A stretch of DNA of 64,000 nt from Planococcus citri (lineage: Eukaryota; Arthropoda; Insecta; Hemiptera; Pseudococcidae). The stretch's first letter is position 1, and every line of letters starts with the position of its first letter. Where the stretch lies: positions 42,520,559 to 42,584,558 of the forward strand of contig NC_088680.1 in NCBI RefSeq assembly GCF_950023065.1, in the 5' to 3' direction. Both the position numbers and the translations under genes were made by a program. Below, in pieces: positions 10,701 through 22,460 of the stretch. The notes under the pieces are model-generated. The model was not told where the DNA came from. It was given only the letters and a program-made list of their open reading frames with translations, and did no database searches.

Positions 10701-13700
10701 ATTTTTGAGTCGATTTAAAACCTCCAGCAAGTTCAGTCGAGACGCCCCCCCCCCCGGCCTTTGTAGTCAGTTGCGACCATTGTCCAGTCGATGTATAAAC
10801 TTTTCTAGAGCTATTTTACCGCACTAAAGAAAGATTCAAAATTTTTTGAATAAGTTATAAAAGTGATATTTGGGGTGGGGGGAGAAGCTAGTTTTTGTTT
10901 TACGAACAAATTTTGAGATTTTCTTTAATATTTATGTAAAATGTTGCAATTTTGGTAATTTTGAAAAATTCAAAAACTAATTTCGATTGTTCGAAATTTG
11001 ATTCTGAAAGTGGCGTGATTTTTCTGCCAACAGAACTTCAACTCATTTATAGAAGGTAAACATTCACATTTATTTTTGTTTCATTTTTTCATCCGCAGGA
11101 GACGACATTAGCCTTGAAGAAAATGTTGCGTATCAACGATGCTAGTAACGATAAATCAGCTGGTAGCAAAAACGCGGAGGATAAAAAGACCGATCATAAC
11201 GCCGAAGAGGTAAGTTACAAATCAAAAATTTCCATACTCATGTTTTTTTTTCAGTCAGAAATGTCGAAAATCTCGCAAAGAAATTTATCATACAAAGTTC
11301 CTCTTTTTATGATGTTGAATCGAAATTGACAACATTTTGTTAAATTTATTTTCATAATAGCTTGGTCAAGGCTGTTATGGATATAAACGTACGCGAGTGT
11401 TTTCAAGATCCAAACCTCATCACATCACACCCACTACACCTTATCGCCATTTTTTTTACTATAGATGATTATTCGATTTACTGGACTTTTTTTTTCATTA
11501 TTTTCGTTGGAAGATGAACATTTTTTTTTTACTTTGGTTTTCGAAGATCGCGTTATTTATTTCGTTATTATTAATTTTTATCGAGTTTTTTTTTTGTTTT
11601 CAATAATTTTTGATTTTGTTTCTGTATTTTTCACATTTTGTAATTTTTTTCTTTTTTGCGTCGACCGCGGTTGGTTTCGATTTTGCATTGTATCGAGCTC
11701 CTTTACTTTTTTTCTTTTTTTATGAGCTATTTGAAGTGAATACTTTTATTTTTAATCGAGAAATCGATTCATATTGTAAAATAAAGCAATCCTTATATTT
11801 TTCATTGGTTCAGACTCTGAAGGCAGATTGGCTCCGTGTACATATAAACAATTTTATACTGTTTCGTATCCATTAAAAATGTTATCAAAACATGAAACAA
11901 GATAGTAGGTGTAGTAGAAGGGGGAGAAGAGGGAAGTTTCATTTTTGATTGTATCAAGTGGGAAACTCTCGTGTATATCAAATTTTATCAAAAATGAAGA
12001 ACAGGGTGCCTAATAAATCCTGCGACTTCTGAAAGTGATGAAGAAATCTCTCATTTGACAAAATGATGGTACTAATTATTGCTAAACATGAAAAAAAAAA
12101 ACCTAAAAACTTGCATTTTTTTGTTGAAAATTCATAATTTTGACTCTTGTTTCGTTGTTCAAAATACAAAAAAATCATTTAGCAATTTAAAAAAAAAATC
12201 TTCAGAAATTCGAGAAATGGTGTTCAAATATGCCATTTGTTTAATTTGAGTAATTTCCCAAGTATTTTAACTTCATCGCATTTCATTCATTTTCGATTTT
12301 AAAATTCAAGTATATTTTATTGATGAATCATTTTATTATTATACATTTTTTTTACCAATTTTATTTTCTTGGTCCATAAAAAAAACTTCTGGTCTGTTTC
12401 AATTTGCCTCTGGGTCTTAACCTCGACATTTCATTTCATAATTTTTTTACTCCCTCTTTTTAAGACGTTCATTGTTAATATTTAAAAAAACATTTCTTCA
12501 TCATGTTTTTCATTTTTCCAAGTTGCTTATCTCATTTATTTGTTCCAAAAGTGTCTTATCTTTCTTTCTATATTTTTTTTTTCAATTCGTAATGTGTAAT
12601 TTCGCAAAATAAAAAAATTTTCAAAACCGAAGCAGCCAATGATGCTTTCTTTGTTATCAATTTTGAAAATTTACTGGTTGGTAGGGATAAAAAAATAAGG
12701 GGGTTAAAGGTCATTACCCTCTGTATGATATTTACATCCGCATAAACCTTTAGATATGGAGGTTCTTCGTAATAATAAATGTTTTTGCAACATAATGTAT
12801 CTTATGAAAGTAAGTGAATGAATTAAAAGAAACAGAAAAATCTTATGAATGCGAATTATCGACTGACCATTAATTTAATACAATTTTTTACCTGTAGAAA
12901 TATTAATGAATTTTTTTATGCGATTTTTTCAGAATAATGATAACAAAGGTTACGTAATCGAATTACAAGAATTATTCCAGAGAGCAGGTAAATGAATGAT
13001 TTAGTTTTCGTAGATATGATAACGAAGGTACGATATTAATAAATTGGGATTTTAAATTACAGGTAAAGGTAACCCTAGATACGAGTATACTCACTCAGAT
13101 GGAAAATTCCGAGCAAATTTACGCCTGCCTGGCGTCGATGTGGCTATTAGTGGCAATCCTGCACCTACGAAGCAACAGGTAAACGCTATCTACTTGTCTA
13201 CATTCATGTCTTTGTCTACATTAGATGTACTTAGAGTATGAAAATGGCATTTGCACAGACCTACGCACGTATTAAAAATGATCACCACCTTCTAACCCTC
13301 TAAAAAAAAAAAATAGTACTTGAAAAAAAAACTCATATCGCGAGACTAACACGCTTGTATACTCATAATAACAATCGATCTCATTGACTTGGGCAACTAC
13401 TCACTGTGGCGGATTTGATGTTGAAATAAGCCTATAATTCGATGTAGTAACACCTCGACCGTATATATTTTTCCACAGGCCGGAGAAAAAGCCGCTTTTC
13501 TAGTTCTACAATTTTTAAACCTAGTTAAAAACTATGGCGAAAAAGTATCGCCATTGCCTCCTAGCGAAAACGTAATACTAGATTTGAACCTGCAATTTTT
13601 ACGACTGCAGTCGCAGTTGCAAGATATGCAGCGTCAGCAAAACGCCATTGATCGGTCGCCATCGACAGCCAAAATGCAATACGGCGCCGTCGCAGGCCAA

Positions 13701-16700
13701 TCTGACGTCGATGGACTGCAGTCTATGATCAGATCGCATCAACAGCAACTGCAGCATCAGCAGCAGCAGCAACAACAACAACAGCAACATCAGCAAAAAT
13801 TACAAATGATTTTGTCCACTCACCAACAGGCCGCCGGAGCGCAGTTACCGCCGCAACATCAGTCGATGGTGCCATACTCGCAAACGTATCCGCCCGGAAT
13901 GCCATTCCAGCCACCGCAGGTTGCACAGCAGAGACAGATGACTGTAGCCAATTACACGTATCTGCAGAACGCGCCGAATAAGTACGCCGTGCATCCGCAT
14001 CAGTTGTATTATCAGAATGTGCAGAATATTTATTATAATCCACCGTAAGTGTTGTGATTTTGATGCGAGACTGATGTTTCGGGGAAATTGTTTTAAAGCT
14101 CGTTATTTTATGTTTTTTTTTTCTATTGCAGGATCAGACCTACCAATTTTCAACCTCCTAATGCTGCTTCGATTCCACCTCAGCAATGGATTCCTCATAT
14201 GGTGCCACCCAGTAAGTTAATTTTTCAGTTTTGACGCTGATTTTTAGAGATTAGCTCATAAATGATGTATGTACCTAGTTTTTAACGTGAATAATTATGT
14301 TTTTGGAAAGAAGAAGATGATTTTGAACATCATAAAGTGAAAAATATTGTAAGACATTTTAATGAAAAATTTTGACCAAACGATATTTATTTTGTGATAT
14401 TCTCGGACAAATATTCATAATTCATAAATTGAAAAAATTTTATTTTATTAAAATGTTGAAAAATTGATGTACTCTATTTGAGCAGAGAGTTTTTAAATAT
14501 GAAAAAAATGATTATGCATTTTGAGTTATCAAAAAGGAAAATTTCAAAAGTGATTCTCTCAAAAACGTATTCATAAATTCAAATAATCTCCTTCTGAGAA
14601 AAAACTTGCTTCATTTTTTTTTTGTTTCAATAATTTTTTTAATTAATTTTTCTCTTTTTTACAGATGTTGTGAACATGCCTCCAATGCAACCTCGTACCT
14701 TTTACGCGGAACAGTTACCTCAAAATTTTAACCAACATATCGATAAACCAGTAAGATACATATTTTCATATTATTGTGGTTTTTTTTTCAGCAAGATTAT
14801 CCCTCAAAAATGGTCGTAGGATCTGAAGGGCAAATTAATAAGTTATTATTGAAAAAAAAACTGGGGTCTGATTGAAAAAATTCATCAAAATTATTATTAA
14901 TATTATTATTTTTTGAAATATGTAAAGGTGAAAAAAATCGTTCGTGATTTAAAAAATGAGAAAATTTTGGATTTGTTGATAATTTGATAAGATTGGCATT
15001 TTAAAAACGCCTCTACTTTGCCTTTCTCATGTTCTCCAATCCCCCCCTCTTCCGCTCCATCTGTAATAATTCTACTTTTGGTGTGTTTTTTTTTTCAAAA
15101 AATTTCAATTGAAACGTAATTTTGATTAAATGAATAATTTTTCCAATACAAATATATCCATGCTGAAAATTTGCGTTTGAAAAATTGCTGATTGCTGATT
15201 AGTCATTATTGAAATTTTTTCTACTCCAAAGTGTAAATTTATTCTCTAAAAATTTCAGTAAAATGGGGTTATGAGAAAATTTTGAAATATTATTTTAAAT
15301 AATTTTACATTGCAATGAGACTCAAGATCTACTGGAAGCCTGCTCCGATATACCAGAAAATGTTGAAGAATTATTTTAAAAATAGATAATGTACCTAATT
15401 CAAAAAACATGAGTGTTAAATAATCGAGAAATTGTTTTGAAAATAATTTTAAGAATTATCACTTCCTTCCCCTCCAAAAAATTATTGATTTCAGAATTAT
15501 CAACCTGCTAATTTTTTCGAAAATACGAATATCTCCCTTCTTTCCGTTTGCCTGCCCCCCCCCCACGAAAAAAAGTAAACACAATCGTTATAATAATCTT
15601 GTGCACTAATTGCAGGGCTCATACTTGCTTACTTTTCAAGTAGGTCGCTAAATCACTAAAGTTACTAAAAATGAATTTTGATTACTTCGTCAAAATTTTG
15701 ATTACTATAGTCACTTTTGGCTTTTCAGTGTTACAGTTACAAAGCTTTGCCTTTGACTAAAATTGTCGGAATCAAAATCTTGCTTTCTGAAAAAATTAAC
15801 AAAAAATCTCAGCTTCTGTCAAAATTTGCTAAAAGGTGTTTTCTTTCCAGAAATTGTCTCTTGTTTGCAAAAAGTTCCAAAGTCTTATTTTTTTTCAAAA
15901 ATTGCCCAATGGTCTCGCTTTGCGTTGCTAAAAATTGTTGTAAGAAGCTTTGCCTTTCTGGTAACATTGTCAAAGACTTGCTTTTTACCAATAAATAAGT
16001 AATTTCCAAAGGTTCCCTTTTTGGTAAAAATTGACAAAAAGTCGCATTTTTTATCAAATTGCCAAAAATTTGACTTTTTGATCTAAAAATGTCAAAATTT
16101 GCCAAAATTTCATCACTTCTGCCAAAACTTTCTGAAAAGTTCCACCGTTTTGCTAAAATTCACTGAACGTTATCGCTTTTTTGCAAAAATATCTAAAAAG
16201 TCTCAATTTTTCGAAAAGAAATTATTGCCAAATGATTTAAATTTTTTGTCAAAAATTGTCAAAAAGTCTTGCTTTACCTTACTTACCAATAAGTTGTGGA
16301 GCAGTCTCACTTTTTTGACAAAAATTTGTCAAGGGATCATTTTTTTGCCAATCATAGCCGAAAAATCCTGATTTTTGATTGTCCAAATCTTGTTCAATTT
16401 TCATTATTGCACGTTTACTGTTTCGTAATTTTTTTTTACATTTTTAATTGAAATTTGAAATTGCTGGTTTTTGTTATTTTTTTTCTTCATCAAAATGCTG
16501 AGAATGTAGAAATACAGAAAATACTGCAAAATAATTCAGAGAATATTGAAAAATGTTTTCTATTACTTACCTAATAAAATTCATCCCAAAATTCTCGAAA
16601 CAATATTATAATAAGGTTAATCTTGTGAAAAAATTGTAGGTAATCGAGTTGTGGAAAAATCGTTTTCAAAATATTAAAAGATGTCCTATTCTAGTTCTGG

Positions 16701-17382
16701 CTCAAAAAAATTGCTTGAAAAATTGTCAAATTATTTTCAACATTTATCGCAGTCCGGTGACAGAAATTTTATTGGAAGATTAATTTGTAGAAAAAATCCA
16801 GACCTTCTAAAAAAAAAACCTTCTTTCATTCGCATTCGTGAAAAAAACTGCGTAATTTTTCGTTCAAAATTTGTCAATTTCAAAATCCTGGTTGAAATTT
16901 TATGTTTTGATTTTTTTAACCATTCATCGTTCCAACCTTTCAACGATTTTCTAAAATAGAAAAGGATTATGAATTCAGGCATCCAGAAGATTAAAATCGT
17001 TCTCAATTTTGTCTTCAATTTTGAAAGCTTATGTTAAGTTTGTCAACTTTTTCACGTAATTATGTTACTAACTGAAAATGAAATATTTTTTGCAGGCCTT
17101 GAATTACCTCGCTTCTTCCAATAGCCAAGCGTACATTGCAACGATTCCTAATAACCCCAACGATGGAGTGAAAACAAACGCCAATTCACCTCTACCCATG
17201 AAATCGGTGAGTAAAATAATCACTGAACAGATTATTTACCTACATTCAGTTATGAATAAGAATTTATACCTAAATTCTAATCCGTATAATTTCAGGACCC
17301 ATCACAGTGCTCCGGTAGGATCTCAAAGACACCAAAAAAGAAACGCTTAGCTGCAAATTTCGCTACCAAGGCTTCTATGTGA
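4732..17382 (+). CDS. XRN1: XRN1 / pacman 5'-3' exoribonuclease, 32 coding exons, 1707 residues
   Basis: Cytoplasmic nuclease that degrades decapped, 5'-monophosphate mRNA. Exons: 4732-4806, 4894-5025, 5094-5188, 5256-5469, 5543-5707, 5793-5960, 6032-6152, 6218-6369, 6494-6744, 6820-7038, 7117-7264, 7335-7446, 7511-7689, 7761-7927, 7989-8111, 8181-8331, 8384-8539, 8612-8729, 8799-8956, 9092-9261, 9346-9541, 9623-9740, 9812-9988, 10067-10413, 11099-11209, 12933-12987, 13063-13178, 13479-14044, 14132-14211, 14665-14750, 17096-17206, 17296-17382. They sum to 5124 nt in one frame; the length is close to human XRN1. Catalytic residues are D35 (LDMNGIIH), D86 (AIDGVAP), E176 and E178 (GEGEHK), D206 and D208 (GLDADL) and D293 (GNDFIP). 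An acidic linker in exon 9, the QSWSWYYP-type motif (here CSWSWYYPHHYSP) and the PAZ/Tudor, KOW, winged-helix and SH3-like region follow. The tail has a dsRBD-like segment (about 1346-1414), polyglutamine (about 1485-1505) and PKKKR near the end. The exon 18 donor is ambiguous by 9 nt. Confidence 0.96.
11210..12932 (+). other. XRN1 intron 25, no gene
   Basis: A 1.7-kb intron between GTAAGT at 11210 and the acceptor before 12933. It is very T-rich (runs of 8-10 T) with no supported coding frame. The open frames here translate to Phe/Leu-rich low-complexity sequence and are chance. Confidence 0.7.
14751..17095 (+). repeat. XRN1 intron 30 with a degenerate AT-rich tandem repeat (about 15.72-16.38 kb)
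   Basis: The longest XRN1 intron, 2.3 kb. From about 15720 to 16380 it holds a decayed array whose loosely repeated unit of some 45-55 bp reads like 'gccaaaattgtcaaaaagtcttgcttttt'. Similar arrays occur at about 30.3-30.9 kb and 59.6-59.85 kb, and as the arms of the palindrome at 20.95-21.43 kb. Open frames of 60-98 codons inside are by-products of this composition. Confidence 0.55.
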
Positions 17383-18816
17383 ATATAAGTGTTGTGTAAT
17401 GTATCTATAATGATGAAAAAAACACAACGATAATAAACTTAAGAACAATACATGTGTATATCATCTTAGCCGTAGATTTAAATTCGAGAAATTTTTCCGT
17501 TTAAAAATTTTTCACATAAATGTTAAGTTTTAACAGTGTAAAAAAATGTATGTGTACATTTAAGCGATTTCTTTTTCCTCCTTTTTTTTCCATACCTGTA
17601 AAATAGATTGATTAACAAACTCGCATTATAAGTGGGTACACTTTTTTTTTTAAACTAGAAATTTATTGACTCATAAGATTTATTTTCATTACACTTTCAA
17701 CAGTGTGTTCGGTGTTGTAAAATTATTATTTTTACGTTTTTTTTTTTAAATGATTTAATTTTCTTTTTTTTGACATAGAATGATTTTTTTCGATTATGTC
17801 ATTGTGAATTATTTATTTTTTTTTTGCCTTTTTTATATTATTTTAAAGTTGATTATAATTGGAAATTTTAAAAGTTTTAAAAATAATTAACGAGTTTATA
17901 AAGAAATCACCAATGTTTAATGTGTACTGTACTATTTTGTTGAATAGAATAAACGGTAGTGGAACTGGATACTAATACTCGCCACTCGGTGACTCTCGAG
18001 TTGACTTTATTAACACTCTTTTGTGTTTCCTACTTAAGAGGGAATTAAATTTAAATGGCGTTAAAACGTTAGGGAAAAGATTTCGTTGCTTCATCCAATT
18101 AACCGATGTGCTCCGGCTCTATTCTCACGAACTCTTACTACAACACGAATAGCCGAGAGTGAGAGATGAATCATTGCGGGCGGATTCGATATGAAAGAGG
18201 TTCATTGTGCGACATGTATAGGTGATTCAATTAAAGAAACAGTCGAATTATGGGTTAATTCGGTTTCATCTTTTTATATGGGTATGTTTTCTAAAGTAAA
18301 GATTTGTAGTAAGTTGAGCTAAAAATAAAGCTGTTTTTATGACGAACGTTTGGATTGTGTGTTGTGTTTGTTGTGTTGCATGTATCACGTAGTATTCGGC
18401 TACGGCTATGATGATGATGAAGATATGAGAATTTACAGATGTGTGATTCATCTCATCGAGCTATACCGTCAGATGGGCAGGGGCGAGAATACGTGTCTGT
18501 ACCTATATGGCAATAAAATGGCTCGTGTTCTTTCTACGGTTGAGGTAGGGGAGAGGGGTGAGAGTGGTGTCGATGAATTACGCGTAAATAAATAGGTATG
18601 ATAAGAATTATTAGAAATTTACCTAATCAACTGGGTGATTTCATGTTGTTAGGTAATTATGTATTATTCATCGGTTAATGTACAATAGGTTGAGGAAATA
18701 AATATCTACTAATGACTTTACTTTCGTGGAATTATCTTTGATTCTGGTGTATGTATTGTAAAGCACCTACCCACACATTTTTTCTTTTGAAAAAAAAAAC
18801 AATTATCCAAGTTATG
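17383..18816 (+). other. XRN1 3' untranslated region, then unassigned DNA
   Basis: A polyadenylation signal AATAAA lies at 17432-17437, 50 bases after the stop codon. A second one in GAATAAACGG near 17948 could give a longer, T-rich tail. From about 17950 to 18270 the base composition is more balanced, with no frame or repeat I can name. No gene is supported up to the MITE. Confidence 0.5.
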
Positions 18817-18818
18817 TA

Positions 18819-19391
18819 AGGTAAAGTACCAGTTGTGGTTATACTTTTTTCAACATGCTCTGAGAAGCCCAAATTTCAACTTTTTTCAAATTTTTTTGAT
18901 TTTGTTGTGTAGTGTGACTGTTGAACTACATAATACTTGGGAGGAAAAAAAAAATCAAGAATATTTCATTTCTTAGCAGAGAATCTCAAAAACTTCCAAT
19001 TATCCGCTAACCGGGCCCCCTGGCCCGGTTGCGGACAAAGACTGCTCTAAATAGTACTAGATGAAATCAAAAATTCTCAAAAATATGCAGAGGTGGTTAT
19101 TTCATCTTATTACTACCCAAAAACTTCCGCAGTTATGAAAAATTACATATTTGACTCGCTTTTCTCCATTATTGAAACTTTCATTCTAAAAAATTTTAAA
19201 ATTTGCATTTTTATCATTTTGAAATTTCAATGCTTTTGTACATAGACTTCATGGGTGAATTTTCGTGTTGTCATGAATGCAACGAAATGATTAAATGTTA
19301 CAGAAAAAGATACAAGCGATAATTTTTTTTTTTAGCCCATAGGAACGATTATCCACAACCGGGACCCCTATCCACAACTGGTACTTTACCT
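18819..19391. mobile_element. 573-bp MITE with 20-bp inverted ends and TA duplication
   Basis: The two ends are inverted copies of AGGTAAAGTACCAGTTGTGG, 20 of 20 matching. They are flanked by TA on both sides (18817-18818 and 19392-19393), the signature of Tc1/mariner-superfamily insertion. There is no transposase frame inside. At 19003-19035 an internal near-perfect hairpin (arms TCCGC-AACCGGGCC) makes the only GC-rich patch. The right end contains a second, imperfect copy of the terminal motif (CCACAACCGGG). It is a non-autonomous element; the superfamily is inferred from the TA duplication only. Confidence 0.75.
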
Positions 19392-19393
19392 TA

Positions 19394-20440
19394 TCTACGG
19401 TTTTTCGTATCGCTGGCGGAAACTTCAACAATCAACTTTTTTGTTGAAATCAATAAACAATGTTATCAGGCTTCAAATATTTTTGGAATTCGAATGCTTA
19501 AAATATGTTAGCATAATATGGAACACATAGATAAGTTTAAGCATGGCAGCTGAAGATAATATTTGAGGATTAAATTAGTCATTACTTACCGGAAACGGAA
19601 GGCAGAAATAGATAAAATAATGTGATAAAAACTTCTCTGCCAAAAATTGATACAATCGAAATAATGTTTTGTATGTACTTTTGTTTGCAGAACTCACAGC
19701 TCGTATTAGAAACTAACTCTAGGTTAGATCCTTCGATTGCACTGTATAAACATTTTTGCTAACTCAAAACAGCAATTTTTGAAATTTTCCAAAAGCTCCA
19801 GTGAGCTGTCAATTTTCTCGATGAATTTGAAATTTATTGAAATAAAAATGCCAACTTTAGAGTTTGAAAACTTGGGTTGGTATGTACTTACCTATTGAGG
19901 AACTTTTTCAACTGTTTCAGGCTGTCACGTTAAAATTCCAGGCATTCCATGAGTTCAAATGCGAATTTTTTTCCGATTCAAAATCATTGATTTGTGAGAG
20001 AATTTATAATCAAGAAACTCGATTTTGAATCAATGCTCTTGTAATTCTGCAGTAATTGACTAAAATGGTGAAAGTCATAAGGGCCACAACCCATAATTAG
20101 GCAATAGCCAGAGTTATAGGAGTCGAAGTTCATTTTTTATCCCTTCTAGAAAAATTTAAAATTCCAGAAGAAAATTGAAAACATGCTTAAAGCTCCAAAA
20201 TGGCTCAAGAGTTTTTGTCTCCCACTTAGAAGGATTGAATGAAATATTAGTGAATAGTAATTATTTTCACGAATTTGTTTCGTTTAAAAAAAGAATCAGT
20301 AGGTAGGTTAGATACCTATTCAATCAGACAGTCAACATTCACCAAAAAAGGGTAGTACCTATCCTAAGAAGCAGAAAAATTTTCAAAACGGACATGCAAA
20401 TCGAAAGAGCTAGCTTATAAAAATACATCATCAGCTAAAA
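19394..20440. other. Non-coding stretch, nothing recognised
   Basis: AT-rich unique-looking sequence between the MITE and the foldback region. I see no open frame with protein character, no paired splice sites around a coding-like island, and no clear repeat. Confidence 0.5.
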
Positions 20441-20949
20441 TTTCACGTACCAAAGAGCATTTTTGATTTTTGCCCATTTTTTAAAAAATAAAATTTGGTC
20501 TATAAATGAAAAAAAATAAAAATTTTACTAAATTGACCTAGAAAACTGAAATTTGGTATGTACATCTACATATCCTATTTTCAACCCATCGAATGGATTG
20601 GAAACAGGTTTTAGGCTTTTTGAGAAATTCTGGAGCCTCCAGCAGATTTTTGAAAGTTGAAATTTCCACAAAATTTTCCTCAATAAAGTTGGAAACTTGA
20701 AATTTGCCTCATACCCTAATTTCAACTTACTGATTCGATTGGAGGTAGATTTAAGCTGTTTCGGAACCTGCAGTCATATTTTGGAATTTCGAGATTTTCA
20801 AAAAAAAACGTCCTAAAATCTGCTCAATTCAAATTACATAATAGAAATTGTGAAAAAGTTGTAGCTTTTTTTAGTCGTTGAAATTGTGAAAACGTTTTGT
20901 TTTTTTTGATCAAAATTTAAAAAAATATTCAAAGTCTTCCTTTTTTCCA

Positions 20950-21432
20950 GAATTACAAAAATAAATTTTGCTTTTTACAAAACTCCCAAAAATCTCTTGC
21001 TTTCTTCCAAAAATTGCTACAAGTTTTCTATTTTTTGAAAAAATTTTCCTTTCGTGTTTTTTTTTGTGAAGTTCCAAAAGAAAAACTAGCCCAAATCGCT
21101 ATAAATTGATAGAAAGTTGTACTGGTTTTTTTTGCCAAAGTAGCTGTCATAAAAAACGAGATTTTTTTGATAGTTTCGGTGAAAAGTAAGATATTTTTGG
21201 TGGTTTTGATCAAAAAAGCAAAACTTGTTCACAATTTTGGCAACAAAAAAAAAAACAGTAGAACTTTTTATCAATTTTTAGTGATTTGGGCTGGATTTCT
21301 TTCAGAATTTCACAAAAAAAAACATGAAAATGAACCTTTTTCAAAAAATAGATAACTTGACAATTTTTGGAACAAAAGCAAGAGATTTTTGGCAGTTTTG
21401 TAAAAAACAAAATTTATTTGGTAAATTTTGGA
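20950..21432. repeat. 0.48-kb palindrome with arms of about 240 bp
   Basis: The left arm (20961 onward) matches the reverse complement of the right arm (ending 21418) over almost its whole length, meeting near 21190. The arms are made of the same 'gcttttt...ccaaaaattg' AT-rich unit found in XRN1 intron 30. The symmetric open frames on both strands here follow from the palindrome and are not genes. Confidence 0.7.
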
Positions 21433-21473
21433 ATTTTTCTGTGATTTTTTAGCGTGGAAGCATTTATTTTTTC

Positions 21474-21490
21474 GGGGGGGGGGGGGGGGG
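21474..21490 (+). repeat. Run of 17 G
   Basis: Uninterrupted guanine homopolymer in an AT-rich setting, between the two palindromes of the foldback region. One of at least eight G or C runs of 10 or more in this window. Confidence 0.95.
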
Positions 21491-21517
21491 TCAACATTTT
21501 ATTTGGACCGTGGCTGT

Positions 21518-22460
21518 GCTGTAAGTGGGAGCTACTATTTAAAATTCTGAAAAATTGTCATAGATGCACCTTTTGATGCTTTTTCGAAATATTCAAGTTT
21601 CGAGATGGGATCTTTTAATGGAAGGGAAGCACCTCCACCCCCAATTTTGAGCAAAACTTTCAAAAAAAAATCTGCGGCATGTGATATATCGAATTGTATG
21701 TTTTTGGTGACGTTAAACACGAATATGGCGTTAGTTTTTTGATTGAGCCCCATCCAAGGCCCCCAGCACCTCTCCAAATTGGGTAAAAGTTCAAAATAGT
21801 TTTTTTTTTCGTGCGACACTTCAAATGGTATGTTTTTATGGTGACGTTGAATACGAATATGACGTCAGAATTTTGATTGGACCCATCCACGGCCCCCAGC
21901 ACCTCCCCAAGAGGGGGTAACCTAAAAAAAAAATGGTTTCAATCGTGTGACACATGAAATAGTATGTTTTCGATATCGGTGAACACGAATATAGCCTTAG
22001 TTTTTTAAATTGACCTCGTCCAGTCGTCCATGTCTCCGAGAACCTCCCCCAATTGGTAAAAGTCCAAAAAAATTGTTGGAGGCCGTGGAGGGGGTCCAAC
22101 AAGGAATTGGATGTCATATTTGTGTTCAGCGTCACTAAAAACATACTCGTATTTGATGTGTCGTACGAAAAAAACCCTATTTTGAACTTTTACCCCATTT
22201 GGGGAGATGCTGGGGGCTGTGGATGGGGCCTAATCAAAAATCTAACGTCATATTCGTGTTCAGCTTTACCAAAAACATACAATTCGATATATCACATGCC
22301 CCAGATTTTTTAAAAAAAGTTTTGCCAAAAATTGGGGGTTGGGGGTGTTCCCCTTCCATCAAGAGATCCCATCTCGAAACTTAAATATTTTAAAAATACA
22401 TCAAAAGGTGCGTCTATGGAAATTTTTTCAGAATTTTGAAAGGTAGCTCCCACTTACAGC
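21518..22460. repeat. 943-bp palindrome built of about 130-bp modules in both orientations
   Basis: The ends are inverted copies of GCTGTAAGTGGGAGCTAC (21518 onward and back from 22460). Inside, a module of roughly 130 bp (core: 'acgaatatgacgtcag...gattg-gcccatcc-ggcccccagcacctcccca') recurs about three times in one orientation up to about 22.06 kb and then about twice in the opposite one. This produces peptides of the type CWGPWMG...FVFNVTKN on both strands. No transposase domain is present; I read it as a non-autonomous foldback element. Confidence 0.7.

Noticed and set aside
13599..14043. Antisense open frames opposite the XRN1 glutamine-rich exon
   Set aside because: Poly-Leu and poly-Ala/Val translations are shadows of the CAG repeats in the coding strand.
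17950..18270. LTR-like tail (AATAAAGTCAACTCGAGAGTC on the - strand)
   Set aside because: No second terminal repeat, no TG...CA boundaries and no target duplication could be found.
21535..22384. Overlapping frames with the theme CWGPWMG on both strands
   Set aside because: They repeat because the DNA is a palindrome of tandem modules. No known domain, start codons not conserved.
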